The position numbers were made by a program, and so were the translations under genes. The notes under the pieces are model-generated. The model did no database searches and was not told where the DNA came from. It saw only the letters and a list, made by a program, of their open reading frames with translations. From Chloroflexota bacterium (GTDB lineage Bacteria; Chloroflexota; Anaerolineae; Aggregatilineales; UBA2796), in NCBI GenBank assembly GCA_021325095.1, contig JAJPHV010000028.1:1-64000 (forward strand): a DNA stretch of 64,000 nucleotides, given 5' to 3'. Below are positions 48,430 through 59,456 of this stretch, piece after piece. Every line of letters begins with the position of its first letter. Position 1 is the stretch's first letter.

Positions 48430-50235
48430 ATGAGCAACAGCGGCGCGCACGACGGACGAGTAGTTCGCATTGCCGGGCCAGTGGTCGGGGTGGCTGGCCT
48501 GCCAGGGATTCGCCTGTACGACGTGGTTCGCGTCGGGCATCTCGGCCTGGTGGGAGAAGTGATCCGGCTCCAGGGTGAGCTTGCCACCGTGCAGGTGTAC
48601 GAGGACACGTCGGGCCTGCGGACGGGCGAGCCGGTCTCAAGTACCGCGCTGCCCCTGGTTGCGCGGCTGGGGCCGGGCCTGATCGGGCAGGTCTACGACG
48701 GCTTGCAGCGCCCGCTGGCAGAACTGGCTGCGCTGTCCGGTGACTTCCTCAGCCGGGGCCAGGAGACTTCTCCGCTGCCTTTTCAAAAGCGCTGGCTGTT
48801 TTCGCCACTGGTAAAAACCGGCGACCATGTTGCACCGGGCCACGTCATTGGCACAGTTCCTGAAGGCCATGCCCTTCAGCACCGCATCATCGTTCCGCCG
48901 GGTGTGTACGGGCGTATCAGCGAGATTCGGAGCGGCGAGTTCACGGTGGATCAGACGGTGGCCGTCGTCGAGCTGGAAGCAGCCGACAGGGCCAGACCCG
49001 GCGACGGGCGAAGCCTGACGCTGACCCAGGATTGGCCCGTCAGAAGACCCCGCCCCGTCCAGACCCGGCTCGATCCCCAGGAGCCGTTGATCACAGGCAC
49101 ACGCATCATCGACACCTTCTTCCCGGTGGCGAAGGGCGGGTCGGCCATCATTCCGGGCGGTTTCGGGACGGGCAAGACCGTCACCGAGCAATCGCTGGCC
49201 CGCTGGGCGGACGTGGACGTGGTCGTTTACGTCGGCTGTGGCGAGCGCGGCAACGAGATGACGGAAGTCCTGGAAGAATTCCCGAAGCTGGAAGATTACC
49301 GGCGGGGCGGCACACTCATGGAACGCACGGTCCTCATTGCCAACACGTCGAATATGCCGGTGGCTGCGCGGGAAGCCAGCATTTATACCGGGATCACCAT
49401 TGCCGAGTATTACCGTGACATGGGCTACGACGTGCTGCTGCTCGCCGATTCAACGTCCCGCTGGGGCGAGGCGCTGCGTGAAATCTCCGGACGGCTGGAA
49501 GAATTGCCTGGCGAAGAGGGCTATCCTGCCTACCTGGCGACGCGCCTGGCCGAGTTCTACGAGCGCTCAGGGCGGGTTGTCTGCCTGGGCAGCCAGGCGG
49601 CAGGGGCGCGCACCGGCTCCGTCACCATCGTCGGCGCGGTGTCGCCGCCCGGCGGCGATTTCTCCGAGCCGATTACGCAGGGTTCAATGCGGGTGGCAGG
49701 CACGTTCTGGGCGCTCGATTACGATCTTTCGCGCCGCCGCCATTTCCCGGCCATCAACTGGACGCAAAGCTACTCCCTCTACGATCTCGGCATGTGGTAC
49801 GAACGCACTGTCATGGTGGGGTGGGGCGATGCGATCCGCGAGGCAATGGCGCTGCTTCAGCGCGAGACGGAACTGCTCGAAATTGTGCGCCTAGTCGGCC
49901 CGGACACGCTTTCCGAATCGGATCGGGCGCTGCTGTTCGTGACGCGGATGCTGCGCGAGGATTTCCTTCAGCAGTCGAGCGCCCATGCCATTGACCGTTT
50001 CTGCCCCGTCGAGAAGACGTGCAAAATGCTCACGGCCATCCTGGAATTTCACCACCAGACTACGGCAGCGCTGGCTGGTGGCCTTCCGCTTGCTCAGATC
50101 ACGAATCTGCCTGTGGTGGCCGACATTGCCCGCATGAAGGAAATACCGGTGGGCGAGGTTGCCGGCCAGATCGAGGCGCTGATCGAGCGCCTGCACCGGC
50201 AATTTGACGAAATGCGACAAGGTGAGCGGCGATGA
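48430..50235 (+). CDS. V/A-type ATPase catalytic subunit A
   Basis: 601 residues, the usual length. The nucleotide site is complete: Walker [10 protein letters not shown], catalytic Glu in [16 protein letters not shown], Walker [18 protein letters not shown], the non-homologous region (about 120-180) and the C-terminal [20 protein letters not shown]. Overlaps subunit B by 4 nt. Confidence 0.96.
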   Translation: MSNSGAHDGRVVRIAGPVVGVAGLPGIRLYDVVRVGHLGLVGEVIRLQGELATVQVYEDTSGLRTGEPVSSTALPLVARLGPGLIGQVYDGLQRPLAELAALSGDFLSRGQETSPLPFQKRWLFSPLVKTGDHVAPGHVIGTVPEGHALQHRIIVPPGVYGRISEIRSGEFTVDQTVAVVELEAADRARPGDGRSLTLTQDWPVRRPRPVQTRLDPQEPLITGTRIIDTFFPVAKGGSAIIPGGFGTGKTVTEQSLARWADVDVVVYVGCGERGNEMTEVLEEFPKLEDYRRGGTLMERTVLIANTSNMPVAAREASIYTGITIAEYYRDMGYDVLLLADSTSRWGEALREISGRLEELPGEEGYPAYLATRLAEFYERSGRVVCLGSQAAGARTGSVTIVGAVSPPGGDFSEPITQGSMRVAGTFWALDYDLSRRRHFPAINWTQSYSLYDLGMWYERTVMVGWGDAIREAMALLQRETELLEIVRLVGPDTLSESDRALLFVTRMLREDFLQQSSAHAIDRFCPVEKTCKMLTAILEFHHQTTAALAGGLPLAQITNLPVVADIARMKEIPVGEVAGQIEALIERLHRQFDEMRQGERR

Positions 50236-51641
50236 ACCAGATCGTTCCCGCACTGATTACCAAAGAGTACCGCACGACTTCCCAGATCAAGGGGCCTTTG
50301 ATCTTTGTCGAGCGCACGGCAGACGTGGCCTACAATGAAATGGTCGCCATCACCGCGCCGGAGGGCCGCACCAGCCTGGGGCGGGTGCTCGAAATGGATG
50401 GTCGCACATGTGTCGTCCAGGTTTTTGGCGGGACGACTGGCCTCGACCTGGACCTGACCCGTGTTCGTTTCATGGGCGATGTTGCCCGGCAGGATGTCGC
50501 GCTCTCGATGTTGGGGCGAATCCTGGACGGTTCAGGGCGTCCCATCGACGGCGGCTCGCCAATCCTGCCAGAAGCCTCGCTGGACATCAATGGACAGCCG
50601 ATCAATCCCTGGGTACGAGTCTATCCCAGTGAGTTCATCCAGACCGGCATCTCGGCCATCGATGGTCTGAATTCCCTGACACGTGGGCAGAAGCTGCCCA
50701 TTTTCTCTGGAGCCGGGCTGCCCGCCAACGAACTGGCCGCGCAGATCGCGGCCTATGCGCGGGCAGGCAGTTCCGGCGACGAACCCTTCGCTGTCGTTTT
50801 TGCGGCCATCGGCATCACTCAGCGCGAGGTCTCTTTCTTCATGGAGCGCTTCAAAACCAGCGGCGCGATGAGCCAGGCGGTGCTCTTCCTGAACCGGGCC
50901 AACGATCCGGCTGTGGAACGCCTGTTTGCGCCGCGTGCCGCGCTGACGGCGGCTGAATTCCTGGCCTTCACTCACCACCGGCACGTGCTGGTGATCCTGA
51001 CCGACATGACGAACTACTGTGAAGCGCTGCGCGAAGTCTCGGCGGCGCGTGAAGAAGTGCCGGGGCGGCGCGGCTATCCGGGTTATATGTACTCCGATCT
51101 CGCCAGTCTGTACGAGCGGGCGGGACGTATCCGCAACAATCCCGGCTCCGTCACGCAGTTGATGATTCTGTCGATGCCGGACGACGACATCACGCACCCG
51201 ATCCCCGACCTGACGGGCTATATTACCGAGGGACAGATTGTGTTGAGCCGCGACCTGCACCGCAAGGGCATTTCGCCGCCCATCGACGTGCTGCCTTCGC
51301 TTTCGCGGCTTATGAATTCGGGCATTGGGGAAGGCAAGACACGCGCCGATCACCGGGCGCTGGCCGATCAACTTTATGCCCTCTACGCCGAGGGACAGGA
51401 CTTGCGGCGCCTGGTGAGCATTATCGGCGAGGCGGCGCTTTCGCCCGAAGACCAGCGCGTGCTGGCTTTTGCCGACCAGTTTGAAAGGCTGTTTGTGGGG
51501 CAGGGCACGGCCAACCGCAGCATTGAGGAGACGCTTGACCTGGCCTGGCAACTCTTGAGATCGATGCCCGTGACGCTGCTAAAGCGTATTCCTCAGCAAT
51601 ACATTGACAGGTACTACAAGGTACTACAAGGCGTGGAGTGA
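50232..51641 (+). CDS. V/A-type ATPase subunit B
   Basis: 469 residues, non-catalytic hexamer partner of subunit A. It has [80 protein letters not shown] and [27 protein letters not shown], all typical. The P-loop is replaced by [13 protein letters not shown]. Confidence 0.95.
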   Translation: MNQIVPALITKEYRTTSQIKGPLIFVERTADVAYNEMVAITAPEGRTSLGRVLEMDGRTCVVQVFGGTTGLDLDLTRVRFMGDVARQDVALSMLGRILDGSGRPIDGGSPILPEASLDINGQPINPWVRVYPSEFIQTGISAIDGLNSLTRGQKLPIFSGAGLPANELAAQIAAYARAGSSGDEPFAVVFAAIGITQREVSFFMERFKTSGAMSQAVLFLNRANDPAVERLFAPRAALTAAEFLAFTHHRHVLVILTDMTNYCEALREVSAAREEVPGRRGYPGYMYSDLASLYERAGRIRNNPGSVTQLMILSMPDDDITHPIPDLTGYITEGQIVLSRDLHRKGISPPIDVLPSLSRLMNSGIGEGKTRADHRALADQLYALYAEGQDLRRLVSIIGEAALSPEDQRVLAFADQFERLFVGQGTANRSIEETLDLAWQLLRSMPVTLLKRIPQQYIDRYYKVLQGVE

Positions 51642-51644
51642 GAC

Positions 51645-52301
51645 ATGCACAGGGCAGCAGCCACCCGAATGGCCTTGTTGGCCCACCGGGCGCAACTTGA
51701 ACTGGCGAAACAGGGTCATGAACTGTTGCAACAAAAGCGCGCCGCGCTGATGAAAGAGCTTCTGAAGATGGCGGATATTGTCGCGCAAAGTTCCGACGTG
51801 CTGGAACAGGCGTCGGCTGAGGCCCGCTATGCCCTGGCCCGCGCTGAGGCCATCGCCGGGCCAGAAGCCGTGCGGGCGGCGGCCCTGGCAGCCCGCGCCG
51901 ACCTGCCCCTGCGCATCGAGTCGGTGGCGATCATGGGCGTCAGAGTGCCGCGTATCGAACGCAAGCGAGTTTCTCGCTCCATGCTGGCGCGGGGTTATTC
52001 CATCGCCAACACTTCCATCACGATTGATGAGGCAGCTTCTGCTTTTGAGGCCGAAGTGGAAGCGATTATCGATCTGGCTGAGATCGAACTGCGGTTGGAA
52101 CGCCTGGCCGCGGAAGTGCAGCGCACCTCGCGGCGCTTGAATGCCCTGGAACACTCCCTTATTCCCCGGCTGGAAGCAGAGCGCCAGTACATTGAAACGG
52201 TGCTGGACGAACGGGAGCGGGCTGATCATGCGCGGCTGAAATTGGTCAAACGTCTGATAGCCAGAAAGCGTGCAGCCACCTCACCGGGCGGCGGGCCATG
52301 A
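51645..52301 (+). CDS. V/A-type ATPase subunit D
   Basis: 218 residues, mostly two long antiparallel helices that form the central rotor: MALLAHRAQLELAKQGHELLQQKRAALMKEL at the N terminus and LERLAAEVQRTSRRLNALEHSLIPRLEAERQYIETVLDERERAD at the C terminus. It is the last gene of the operon. Confidence 0.92.
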   Translation: MHRAAATRMALLAHRAQLELAKQGHELLQQKRAALMKELLKMADIVAQSSDVLEQASAEARYALARAEAIAGPEAVRAAALAARADLPLRIESVAIMGVRVPRIERKRVSRSMLARGYSIANTSITIDEAASAFEAEVEAIIDLAEIELRLERLAAEVQRTSRRLNALEHSLIPRLEAERQYIETVLDERERADHARLKLVKRLIARKRAATSPGGGP

Positions 52302-52350
52302 CAACCCGCGCAGACACATACGTCTATCTGTAGAACTTGTTACAAATATC

Positions 52351-52419
52351 ACTAGCGCAAAATGCCCGGCTCATGCACCCTAATTGTAGGGCGTGTGGCT
52401 AGTGGTGCATGACGCTAGT
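52351..52419 (+). promoter_or_regulatory. Long imperfect hairpin in the gap after the ATPase operon
   Basis: ACTAGCG (52351-52357) pairs with CGCTAGT (52413-52419), and TCATGCACC (52371-52379) pairs perfectly with GGTGCATGA (52404-52412), leaving a 13-nt bulge on the 5' side and a CCCT/AGGG inner stem. It lies in the leader of the acyl-CoA synthetase operon or the trailer of the ATPase operon. Confidence 0.5.
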
Positions 52420-52479
52420 GCCGCCATAGCAGTCCGAATCGGTGTTCACGGCCTGGAAAAATGAGCGCTTAACACGACG

Positions 52480-52513
52480 AGCCACGCTTCCGGTAGTGGC
52501 TTTGTTGTTTATT
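52480..52513 (+). terminator. Probable terminator in the gap before the acyl-CoA synthetase gene
   Basis: AGCCAC (52480-52485) and GTGGCT (52496-52501) form a stem followed by TTGTTGTTTATT. It is 180 bp downstream of the ATPase operon. Confidence 0.6.
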
Positions 52514-52639
52514 CCATCTGTTCAGCAATTTCAGAAGCCATTGAACGATTAGTGTCGCCCTCTTACAAGCACCACCTCATAAACCTCTAATAGCTCAATT
52601 GATCTCGGCTGCTGAACAGATTTGGCAAGGAGGAATCAG

Positions 52640-52738
52640 ATGCCTGTGCGCTCATGTTGACGACAGCGGCGTCCTGGTCAATTCGTGGCACGCATTCAGG
52701 AGAAAGCGATTAAGGAAGCCCGCCACCGCACGGTATGA
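52640..52738 (+). other. Short reading frame with internal TGA after a strong ribosome binding site
   Basis: AAGGAGG (52627-52633) is followed by ATG 52640, reading MPVRSC, a TGA stop at 52658, then in the same frame RQRRPGQFVARIQEKAIKEA to a stop at 52736. It may be a six-codon leader peptide or a relic of a small gene broken by one stop. The remaining gap (52302-52767) holds no other gene that I can support. Confidence 0.3.
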
Positions 52739-52767
52739 CCGGTCATTTGCAGTAGAAAGGATTGACC

Positions 52768-54543
52768 ATGAGCGGGAATCCGACAAAGAACTCGGTTCGT
52801 GGGATCGTCCAGCCCAATCTCTCAGATTATGAAAAAACTTACGCTGAATTCTCATGGGAGTGGGTCCGTCGAGAACTCGACGGCCTGCCTGGGAACAATG
52901 GCTTAAATATTGCCTACGAGGCGGTAGATCGCCACGCCAAAGGCCCGCGCCGCGACCAGCTTGCGATTCGGTGGCTTGGCAAAGATGGCGCTGTGCGCGA
53001 TTTCACTTATGGCGACCTCAAAGTGCAGACCAACCGTTTCGCCAACGTGCTCAAATCGCTGGGCGCCGAGAAAGGAGAGCGAGTATTTGTCCTGGCGGGG
53101 CGCATCCCCGAACTGTACATCGCAGCGCTGGGGACACTCAAGACGCTGAGTGTCTTCTGCCCCCTGTTTTCCGCATTCGGCCCGGAACCTGTCTTCCAGC
53201 GGTTGGTCAGGGGGAATGCCAAGATTCTGGTCACGACCAGGCGCCAGTACGAGCAAAAGGTGGTCAGCCTGCGGGAGCGACTGCCAGAGCTACAACACAT
53301 CCTCCTGAGCGACGTGGACGATGATGTCGATGCGTGCGTCTTGTCTCTGCCGAAGCTGATGGCGAAGGCATCGGACGAGTTCACGATCCCCCCTACCAAC
53401 GAGGAAGACATGGCCGTGGTGCACTTCACCAGCGGCACCACCGGGATGCCCAAAGGCGCGATCCATGTCCACAAAGCCATCCTGACCCATTACATGACGG
53501 CCAAATACGCCCTCGACCTTCATCCGGAAGACATTTACTGGTGCACAGCTGATCCGGGATGGGTGACCGGCACATCCTACGGCATCTTCGCGCCTCTCGC
53601 TCACGGCGTATCGAGCATCATCGACGAGGCGGATTTTGATGCGGAGCGCTGGTATCGCATCCTCGAACGGGAGAAAGTCACGGTCTGGTATACCGCACCC
53701 ACCGCCATTCGCAGGTTGATGCGCCTGGACATCAAACCGCGCGAGCAATATGACCTGAGTCATCTGCGGTTTGTCGCCAGCGTGGGCGAGCCGCTCAACC
53801 CCGAAGCGGTGATGTGGGGAAGGCGAGTGCTCGATCTGACGATCCACGACAACTGGTGGCAGACTGAAACGGGCGGCATCATGATCGCCAACTACGCTTC
53901 GATGGAAGTCCGCCCTGGCTCAATGGGCCGTCCTGTGCCTGGCATTGAAGCCGCGATTGTGCGCCGCAGTGACGAAAACACTGTCGAAGTCGTGACACAG
54001 CCCGATGTCGAAGGCGATCTGGCGCTCAGACCGGGCTGGCCTTCGATGTTCCGGGGCTACCTGCACGACGAAGAACGCTATCAGAAGTGCTTTAAAAGCG
54101 GTTGGTACGTCAGCGGCGACCTCGCCGAGCGCGATGTGGACGGTTATTTCTGGTTCATTGGGCGTGCTGACGACATCATCAAGACGGCAGGCCACATGGT
54201 TGGCCCGTTCGAGGTGGAAAGCGCGCTGTTGGAACATCCTGCGGTGGCCGAAGTCGGCGTGATTGGTAAGCCCGATCCGGTCATTGGCGAGCTGGTAAAG
54301 GCATTCGTGTCCCTTAAACCCGGCATCCAGGGGACGGAAGCGCTGCGTATGGAGCTTCTTGGTTTCGGGCGTACCAAGCTGGGGTCGGCAGTTGCCCCGA
54401 AGGAAATCGAGTTCATGGCGAACCTGCCCAAGACCCGGAGTGGCAAGATCATGCGGCGGTTGCTGAAGGCACACGAACTTGGGCTGCCGGAGGGCGATCT
54501 CTCGACACTCGAAACCACCGAGTCAGGAGATAAGAAAGAATGA
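52768..54543 (+). CDS. Acetyl-CoA synthetase-like AMP-forming acyl-CoA ligase
   Basis: 591 residues of the ANL superfamily, close to Bacillus AcsA. A3 motif [20 protein letters not shown], then [20 protein letters not shown], the A5 motif [16 protein letters not shown]8-type [30 protein letters not shown], and the catalytic Lys in [18 protein letters not shown]. It makes an acyl-AMP and acyl-CoA from a short acid such as acetate; exact substrate inferred. It opens an overlapping operon with dehydrogenase E1 and E2 genes. Preceded by AAAGGA. Confidence 0.9.
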   Translation: MSGNPTKNSVRGIVQPNLSDYEKTYAEFSWEWVRRELDGLPGNNGLNIAYEAVDRHAKGPRRDQLAIRWLGKDGAVRDFTYGDLKVQTNRFANVLKSLGAEKGERVFVLAGRIPELYIAALGTLKTLSVFCPLFSAFGPEPVFQRLVRGNAKILVTTRRQYEQKVVSLRERLPELQHILLSDVDDDVDACVLSLPKLMAKASDEFTIPPTNEEDMAVVHFTSGTTGMPKGAIHVHKAILTHYMTAKYALDLHPEDIYWCTADPGWVTGTSYGIFAPLAHGVSSIIDEADFDAERWYRILEREKVTVWYTAPTAIRRLMRLDIKPREQYDLSHLRFVASVGEPLNPEAVMWGRRVLDLTIHDNWWQTETGGIMIANYASMEVRPGSMGRPVPGIEAAIVRRSDENTVEVVTQPDVEGDLALRPGWPSMFRGYLHDEERYQKCFKSGWYVSGDLAERDVDGYFWFIGRADDIIKTAGHMVGPFEVESALLEHPAVAEVGVIGKPDPVIGELVKAFVSLKPGIQGTEALRMELLGFGRTKLGSAVAPKEIEFMANLPKTRSGKIMRRLLKAHELGLPEGDLSTLETTESGDKKE

Positions 54544-55547
54544 CCACCAAAACAGCCAGACGAAGAGCAGTGCTCGACATTGACAGAGACCATGCGCTGC
54601 ACCTGTTACACGAAATGCTGCGCATCCGGCGTTTTGAGGAGAAGTGTGCAGAACTCTACACCGCTCTGAAAATACGCGGCTTCGTTCACCTCTACGACGG
54701 CGAAGAAGCATGCGCTGTGGGGGTTATGCAGGCGCTTGAGCCGGGGGATGCCGTCGTAGCAACTTACCGCGATCACGGCCAGGCGCTGGCGCGCGGCGTA
54801 CCCATGAATCGTATCATGGCCGAGATGTACGGCAAGCAGGAAGGTTGCAGCCGGGGGCGTGGCGGCTCGATGCATCTTTTTGATGCCAAAACCCGTTTCT
54901 ACGGTGGCAATGCCATTGTGGCCTGTGGGCTGCCACTGGCCGTCGGCCTGGCGTTGGCAGACAAACGACTGGGCAGACGGCAGGTGACGTGCTGCTTTCA
55001 CGGCGACGGCGCAGTGGCTGAGGGCGCTTTCCACGAGACCATGAACCTGGCCGTGCTCTGGCAGGTCCCTGCCTTGTTTGTCTGTGAAAACAACCTGTAC
55101 GCGATGGGAACCGCCCTCAGGTATTCACATGCGGAGACGAACCTGGCCAAAAAGGCCGCCGTCTACGGCCTCCCGGCGGAAGTGGTCGATGGCATGGACG
55201 TGCTGGCCGTTGAAGCCGCCGCCCAAAAAGCGGTGGCGGCCATACGGGCCGGCAAGGGGCCTTATTTCCTTGAGTTACGCACCTACCGATTCCGCGCACA
55301 TTCGATGTTCGATGCCGAACTCTATCGCAGTAAAGAAGAGGTCGAGGAATGGAAGAAGCGCGATCCGATCACGACCTTTGCACGCTACTTGCAGGAACAT
55401 GAGGTGATCGGGCCTGCCGATGTGGAGGAATTGGAGCACCGGGTGGCCGCCGAAGTGGACGAGGCGGTGGCTTTCGCAGAAGCGGGCACCTGGGAACCCG
55501 TCGAGGACCTCACGCGCTTTGTCTACTCGGAAGGAGTGAGGGCATGA
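54540..55547 (+). CDS. 2-oxoacid dehydrogenase E1 component, alpha subunit
   Basis: 335 residues, thiamine-diphosphate-dependent. The ThDP motif is [31 protein letters not shown], with [34 protein letters not shown] and the phosphorylation-loop-like [10 protein letters not shown]. Pyruvate or acetoin dehydrogenase are both possible from this alone. Overlaps the ligase gene and the beta gene by ATGA. Confidence 0.92.
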   Translation: MTTKTARRRAVLDIDRDHALHLLHEMLRIRRFEEKCAELYTALKIRGFVHLYDGEEACAVGVMQALEPGDAVVATYRDHGQALARGVPMNRIMAEMYGKQEGCSRGRGGSMHLFDAKTRFYGGNAIVACGLPLAVGLALADKRLGRRQVTCCFHGDGAVAEGAFHETMNLAVLWQVPALFVCENNLYAMGTALRYSHAETNLAKKAAVYGLPAEVVDGMDVLAVEAAAQKAVAAIRAGKGPYFLELRTYRFRAHSMFDAELYRSKEEVEEWKKRDPITTFARYLQEHEVIGPADVEELEHRVAAEVDEAVAFAEAGTWEPVEDLTRFVYSEGVRA

Positions 55548-56551
55548 GGACTAATGGCGGAACGCAAATGCTCGAAACGACCTATCGGGAAACGGTACGA
55601 GCCGCTATCCGCGAGGCCATTCTCAAGGATAGCCGGGTGTTTCTGATGGGCGAAGACGTTGGCCGTTATGGCGGAGCCTTCGGTGTCACCAAGGGGCTGC
55701 TCGAAGAGCTTGGCCCGGAGAAGATACTCGACACACCGCTGTCGGAGTTGGGCTTTACCGGCGCAGGCATTGGCGCCGCGCTGGGCGGTATGCGCCCCAT
55801 CGTGGAGATTATGACCGTCAATTTCAGCCTGCTGGCAGCGGATCAGATTCTGAACAATGCTGCAACTTACCTGCACATGTCGGGTGGGCTGTTCAACGTT
55901 CCCCTCGTCATTCGCATGGCAACGGGCGCTGGCCGCCAACTGGCTGCGCAGCACGCTCACTGCCTGGAAGGCTGGTACGCCCATATCGCCGGGATCAAAG
56001 TCGTCACGCCAGCCGTGCTTGAGGATGCGCGCGGAATGCTCTGGACAGCGCTTGAGGACCCGGACCCGGTGATCATCTTCGAGAACCCGACCCTCTACAA
56101 CATGAAGGGCCAACTAGCCGCCGATGCCGGAGCGGTGGACATTCACAAGGCGCGCGTGCGCCGAGCGGGCAGTGACGTAACCATCATCACCTACAGCGCC
56201 AGTCTCTTCAAGGCGCTGGACGCCGCGACCACGCTTGCGCAGGAAGGTATTGAAGCCGAAGTGATTGACTTGCGCACGCTCCGTCCGCTCGACGACGACA
56301 CATACCTGACGTCCATCGCCAAAACGCATCGCGCTGTCGTCGTGGACGAAGGCTGGCGTTCAGGCAGCATCTCGGCGGAGATCAGTGCCCGAATCATGGA
56401 GAAAGCATTCTACGAACTGGACGTTCCAGTTGAGCGCATTTGCAGCGTCGAAGTGCCCATGCCCTATCCAAGACACCTGGAAGAAGCGGCACTGCCGCAG
56501 GCGACAACTATCGTCCAGACAGTGAAAAGGATGGTGCATCACGATGGCTGA
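55544..56551 (+). CDS. 2-oxoacid dehydrogenase E1 component, beta subunit
   Basis: 335 residues. Landmarks: [94 protein letters not shown], then [33 protein letters not shown]. The ATG 55544 overlaps the alpha stop; a second start at 55568 (MLETTYRE) is possible. Its stop overlaps the E2 gene by 8 nt. Confidence 0.93.
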   Translation: MRTNGGTQMLETTYRETVRAAIREAILKDSRVFLMGEDVGRYGGAFGVTKGLLEELGPEKILDTPLSELGFTGAGIGAALGGMRPIVEIMTVNFSLLAADQILNNAATYLHMSGGLFNVPLVIRMATGAGRQLAAQHAHCLEGWYAHIAGIKVVTPAVLEDARGMLWTALEDPDPVIIFENPTLYNMKGQLAADAGAVDIHKARVRRAGSDVTIITYSASLFKALDAATTLAQEGIEAEVIDLRTLRPLDDDTYLTSIAKTHRAVVVDEGWRSGSISAEISARIMEKAFYELDVPVERICSVEVPMPYPRHLEEAALPQATTIVQTVKRMVHHDG

Positions 56552-57845
56552 GTTCCGTATGCCGAGTTTGGGGGCAGATATGGAGTCTGCTGCGCTGGTT
56601 GGGTGGCGCGTAAAGCCCGGCGATCACGTCCAGCGTGGTGATGTCATCGCCGACGTAGAAGCAGACAAGGGAACGTTTGAGGTTCAGATCTTTGAGGATG
56701 GCATCATTGACCAACTCGTTGTTCAACCTAGCGACACGCGAATCCCCGTCGGGACGGTGCTGGCCCTGCTTCGTGCCGAAGGCGAGCCGGCGGCCCAACC
56801 GGCAGAACGCGCACCATCCAGAGTGGAGAGGCTTGCGCCCGAAGAGGCGCGCCCGGTGGAACAACCTGTTCCGGTTCAGCCCCAGGTGGTTCCTGTGGAG
56901 AGGCGGCTGAAAGTCTCGCCATTGGCGCGCAAAGTGGCCGCCGAGCTTGGCATTGATCTGAACACCGTGCAGGGGACGGGTTTGCACGGCGCTATTGAGC
57001 GGGCCGACGTGGAACGGGCCGCCGAAGCCCGGAAGCTGGCCGCGAAGGCAGCCCTGCCACCCGCCGAGAAAGCGCCGCCGCTGGCTGAAAAACCACCCGC
57101 CGCAGTAGTGGAGGAAAAGGCTCCGCCGCTGACCGCCGAGAAAGCCGCTCCTTCGGCACTGAAGACCAAGTCCGCCGAGCAGCAGGCTGCCATGCGGCGC
57201 GCCATCGCAGCGGCCATGTCGCGCGCCAACCGCGAGATTCCGCATTACTACTTGCAGACACACATCGACATGAGTCGTGCGCTCGCCTGGCTCGAAGCGG
57301 AAAACCTCAAGCGTTCGATCAAACAGCGCCTCCTACCGGCAGTATTGCTGATCAAAGCCGTCGCACGTGCGTTGGGCGACGTGCCTGAGTTGAATGGCTA
57401 CTGGATCGATGATCACCTGGAAATGCAGGAGGCCATCCACATTGCCTTTGCTATTTCGCTGCGGCAGGGCGGCCTGATTACCCCCGCCATCCACGACGCC
57501 GATTTGAAGAGCCTGGACGAGTTGATGGAAACGCTGCATGACCTGATCGCACGCACCCGAAGCGGCGGGCTGCGCAGTTCTGAGTTGACGGATGGCACCA
57601 TTACCGTCACCAACCTGGGCGATATGGGCGTGGAAACGGTCTACGGCGTGATCTACCCGCCACAGGTTGCGCTCGTCGGCTTCGGCAAGGTCACTGAGCA
57701 GACCTGGGTCGAGAACGGCATGATCGGCGTGCGCCCGGTTATCACCGCGACGCTGGCTGGCGACCATCGCGCGAGCGACGGCCACCGTGGTGGGCAGTTC
57801 CTCGATGCGCTGAACCGACATCTGCAGGAGGTAGAAAAGTTATGA
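56544..57845 (+). CDS. 2-oxoacid dehydrogenase E2 component (dihydrolipoamide acyltransferase)
   Basis: 433 residues. One lipoyl domain at the N terminus with the lipoylated Lys in [17 protein letters not shown], a Pro/Ala/Glu linker, an E3/E1-binding domain ([32 protein letters not shown]), another linker (about residues 170-215), and the acyltransferase domain with the catalytic His-Asp motif in [20 protein letters not shown]. No E3 gene follows, so a shared dihydrolipoamide dehydrogenase must be elsewhere. Overlaps the acyl carrier protein gene by 4 nt. Confidence 0.93.
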   Translation: MAEFRMPSLGADMESAALVGWRVKPGDHVQRGDVIADVEADKGTFEVQIFEDGIIDQLVVQPSDTRIPVGTVLALLRAEGEPAAQPAERAPSRVERLAPEEARPVEQPVPVQPQVVPVERRLKVSPLARKVAAELGIDLNTVQGTGLHGAIERADVERAAEARKLAAKAALPPAEKAPPLAEKPPAAVVEEKAPPLTAEKAAPSALKTKSAEQQAAMRRAIAAAMSRANREIPHYYLQTHIDMSRALAWLEAENLKRSIKQRLLPAVLLIKAVARALGDVPELNGYWIDDHLEMQEAIHIAFAISLRQGGLITPAIHDADLKSLDELMETLHDLIARTRSGGLRSSELTDGTITVTNLGDMGVETVYGVIYPPQVALVGFGKVTEQTWVENGMIGVRPVITATLAGDHRASDGHRGGQFLDALNRHLQEVEKL

Positions 57846-58096
57846 ACGAAACACAGATCAAAGAGGTGATTATCAACGCCCTGAAGCGCATCGCGCCGGA
57901 GAGCAGCCCGCAGACACTGGGGCCTGACCAGGACGTTCGACAAACACTGGATATTGACTCGTATGATTTCCTGATGTTCCTGGTCGGCCTCAACGAGGCG
58001 CTTGGGGTCGAAATCCCGGAGGCAGATTACGGGAAACTGGTCACGCTGGACGACATCGTCAGCTATCTCGCTGCGCGGGTCAAAGTTTCGGGGTAA
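57842..58096 (+). CDS. Acyl carrier protein
   Basis: 84 residues. The phosphopantetheine Ser is in [20 protein letters not shown], a variant of the usual DSL motif. The three-helix ACP pattern is complete ([47 protein letters not shown]). It is fused by overlap to the E2 gene, so its expression is tied to the dehydrogenase genes. It may carry acyl groups from E2 to a product, as in acetoin- or lipoate-type systems; this is an inference. Confidence 0.85.
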   Translation: MNETQIKEVIINALKRIAPESSPQTLGPDQDVRQTLDIDSYDFLMFLVGLNEALGVEIPEADYGKLVTLDDIVSYLAARVKVSG

Positions 58097-58129
58097 CAAG
58101 CTGGATGATTGAGGCCAGCGCAAAGGATA

Positions 58130-58168
58130 GAAGGGGGCGCCGCGCCTGGATAAGGAATGCGCCCTCTT
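58130..58168 (+). terminator. Possible terminator after the dehydrogenase operon
   Basis: GAAGGGGGCGC and GCGCCCTCTTC can pair across a loop of about 17 nt. There is no T-tract, so termination would be weak. Confidence 0.4.
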
Positions 58169-58272
58169 CGATCAAAGAACGCAGCCAAGAACGCTGCGCT
58201 GCGTTCGGGGCATCGATACCATGCACCCTGCCACGCCGGTTTACGGTGTCACCCTGCCCGTGACTGGCCGGG

Positions 58273-58566
58273 CTACGAGTTTTCTTCTATCACCTTTTCC
58301 AGGTCAGCCGCTGCGCACTCCAGACCTTGCGCCAGGCCAGCGCTGTATTCCAACGGCAGGGCGTGACGTTCGCGCGGGGCACTGAGTGCCCTCCGCTCGG
58401 CACAGCAGGTATCCCTCCATTTCTCGACCAGCTCGCGCAGATCCTCCAGGATTTTGTCGGACGAAACAACATAGCGACGGATGCCGAGGGCTTTGTTCCA
58501 TTCTTCGATTTGCTCAGGTGGCCCCAGCGGAAATGGTAGGCTGTCAGGATCATATTCCTGGCCCAT
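58273..58566 (-). CDS. Hypothetical protein
   Basis: 97 residues, acidic and helical, with no family recognised (PPEQIEEWNKALGIRRYVVSSDKILEDLREL, VEKWRDTCCAERRA, LAQGLECAAADLEKVIEE). A strong ribosome binding site, GGGAGGGG, precedes the ATG, which supports a real gene. It converges on the dehydrogenase operon. Confidence 0.65.
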   Translation of the reverse strand: MGQEYDPDSLPFPLGPPEQIEEWNKALGIRRYVVSSDKILEDLRELVEKWRDTCCAERRALSAPRERHALPLEYSAGLAQGLECAAADLEKVIEENS

Positions 58567-58710
58567 TTTCCCCTCCCGAGATTCACCATCTCAGAACTCT
58601 GAACCGAAAACGCATGATTGCAAGTCTGCTTGGAGGGTGAGGTCGAAAGATGACGCGGCCAGAATGGTAGGCTGTTGATCCCCTCTCGCTCAAAAAGATG
58701 ACTCACCAGC

Positions 58711-58731
58711 TATTGCCTGAGATAGGCAATA
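58711..58731. promoter_or_regulatory. Palindrome in the gap before the 59040 gene
   Basis: TATTGCCT (58711-58718) and AGGCAATA (58724-58731) form a perfect 8-bp inverted repeat with a 5-bp spacer. A TATAAT at 58902-58907 lies further down. The rest of the 473-bp gap (58567-59039) shows no gene that I can support. Confidence 0.45.
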
Positions 58732-59039
58732 GTCCACCTCTCTTGTTCCATCCTTCACTAATTCTCATTATACACCCATCTATGGTGGAATGGATGCCCG
58801 GAGCGGGCCTGATCGCTCTCAATCGCAGCAAGCAAGCACGTGAGTGACATTTATGCGGAGGTGAGGGATACAAAGTACGTGCGCGGTTGCCCGATGATGT
58901 GTATAATCTTAGATAAAGTGATTCCGTCTGGGAGCCTCCCTTCATCGTTCGGGATCGCTGCTGCAAAACATCCACAAGCGAAGTCTTAGCAAGGGCGTGT
59001 GCTGGCTCCCCTGGTTTTTGAGCGAAGGGAGAAGACAGT

Positions 59040-59273
59040 ATGCCGCAGCCAACCCATATCACAGAAACTGAGATCTACCGGCGTCTTCAGGACATTCACT
59101 TCAAGCTGACAGTAGACAAAGAATACCGGCAAGCCTTTCATGCCTACCTGAGCGCGCTAGAGCAGGATCAGGCCAAGATACCACAAACCTACGAGGAACT
59201 GGAAGCGGTTTACCGCGCATTCAGCGAGCAGTATGCAAAGGCTCACGCCAGCCAGGCCAAAACGTCCCGTTGA
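59040..59273 (+). CDS. Hypothetical protein
   Basis: 77 residues, all-helical and hydrophilic: THITETEIYRRLQDIHFKLTVDKEYRQAFHAYLSALEQDQAKIP, then YEELEAVYRAFSEQYAKAH. It may be a small ligand- or nucleic-acid-associated protein; no family recognised. AAGGGAGA lies 8 nt upstream of the ATG, so the gene is likely real. Confidence 0.65.
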   Translation: MPQPTHITETEIYRRLQDIHFKLTVDKEYRQAFHAYLSALEQDQAKIPQTYEELEAVYRAFSEQYAKAHASQAKTSR

Positions 59274-59456
59274 GGCTTGCGGTGTATCGCGGGAACGCTC
59301 ACGATCACGAGCCAGACTGCAATAGCAAGCCACCAGCCGAAGCTATGTCAGGCAGGCGCATTGCTGCTCGCAAGATCACAGGATCGAGGGATCGGCTAAC
59401 CTGCACCAGGTTGAGGCGGCCACAGAACTTGCGCAGATCGCGTCCTCAAATGTGCT

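Noticed and set aside
52599..52832. A 77-residue frame before the acyl-CoA ligase
   Set aside because: Overlaps the ligase start in another frame and has no ribosome binding site; the leader and short frame at 52640 explain the region better.
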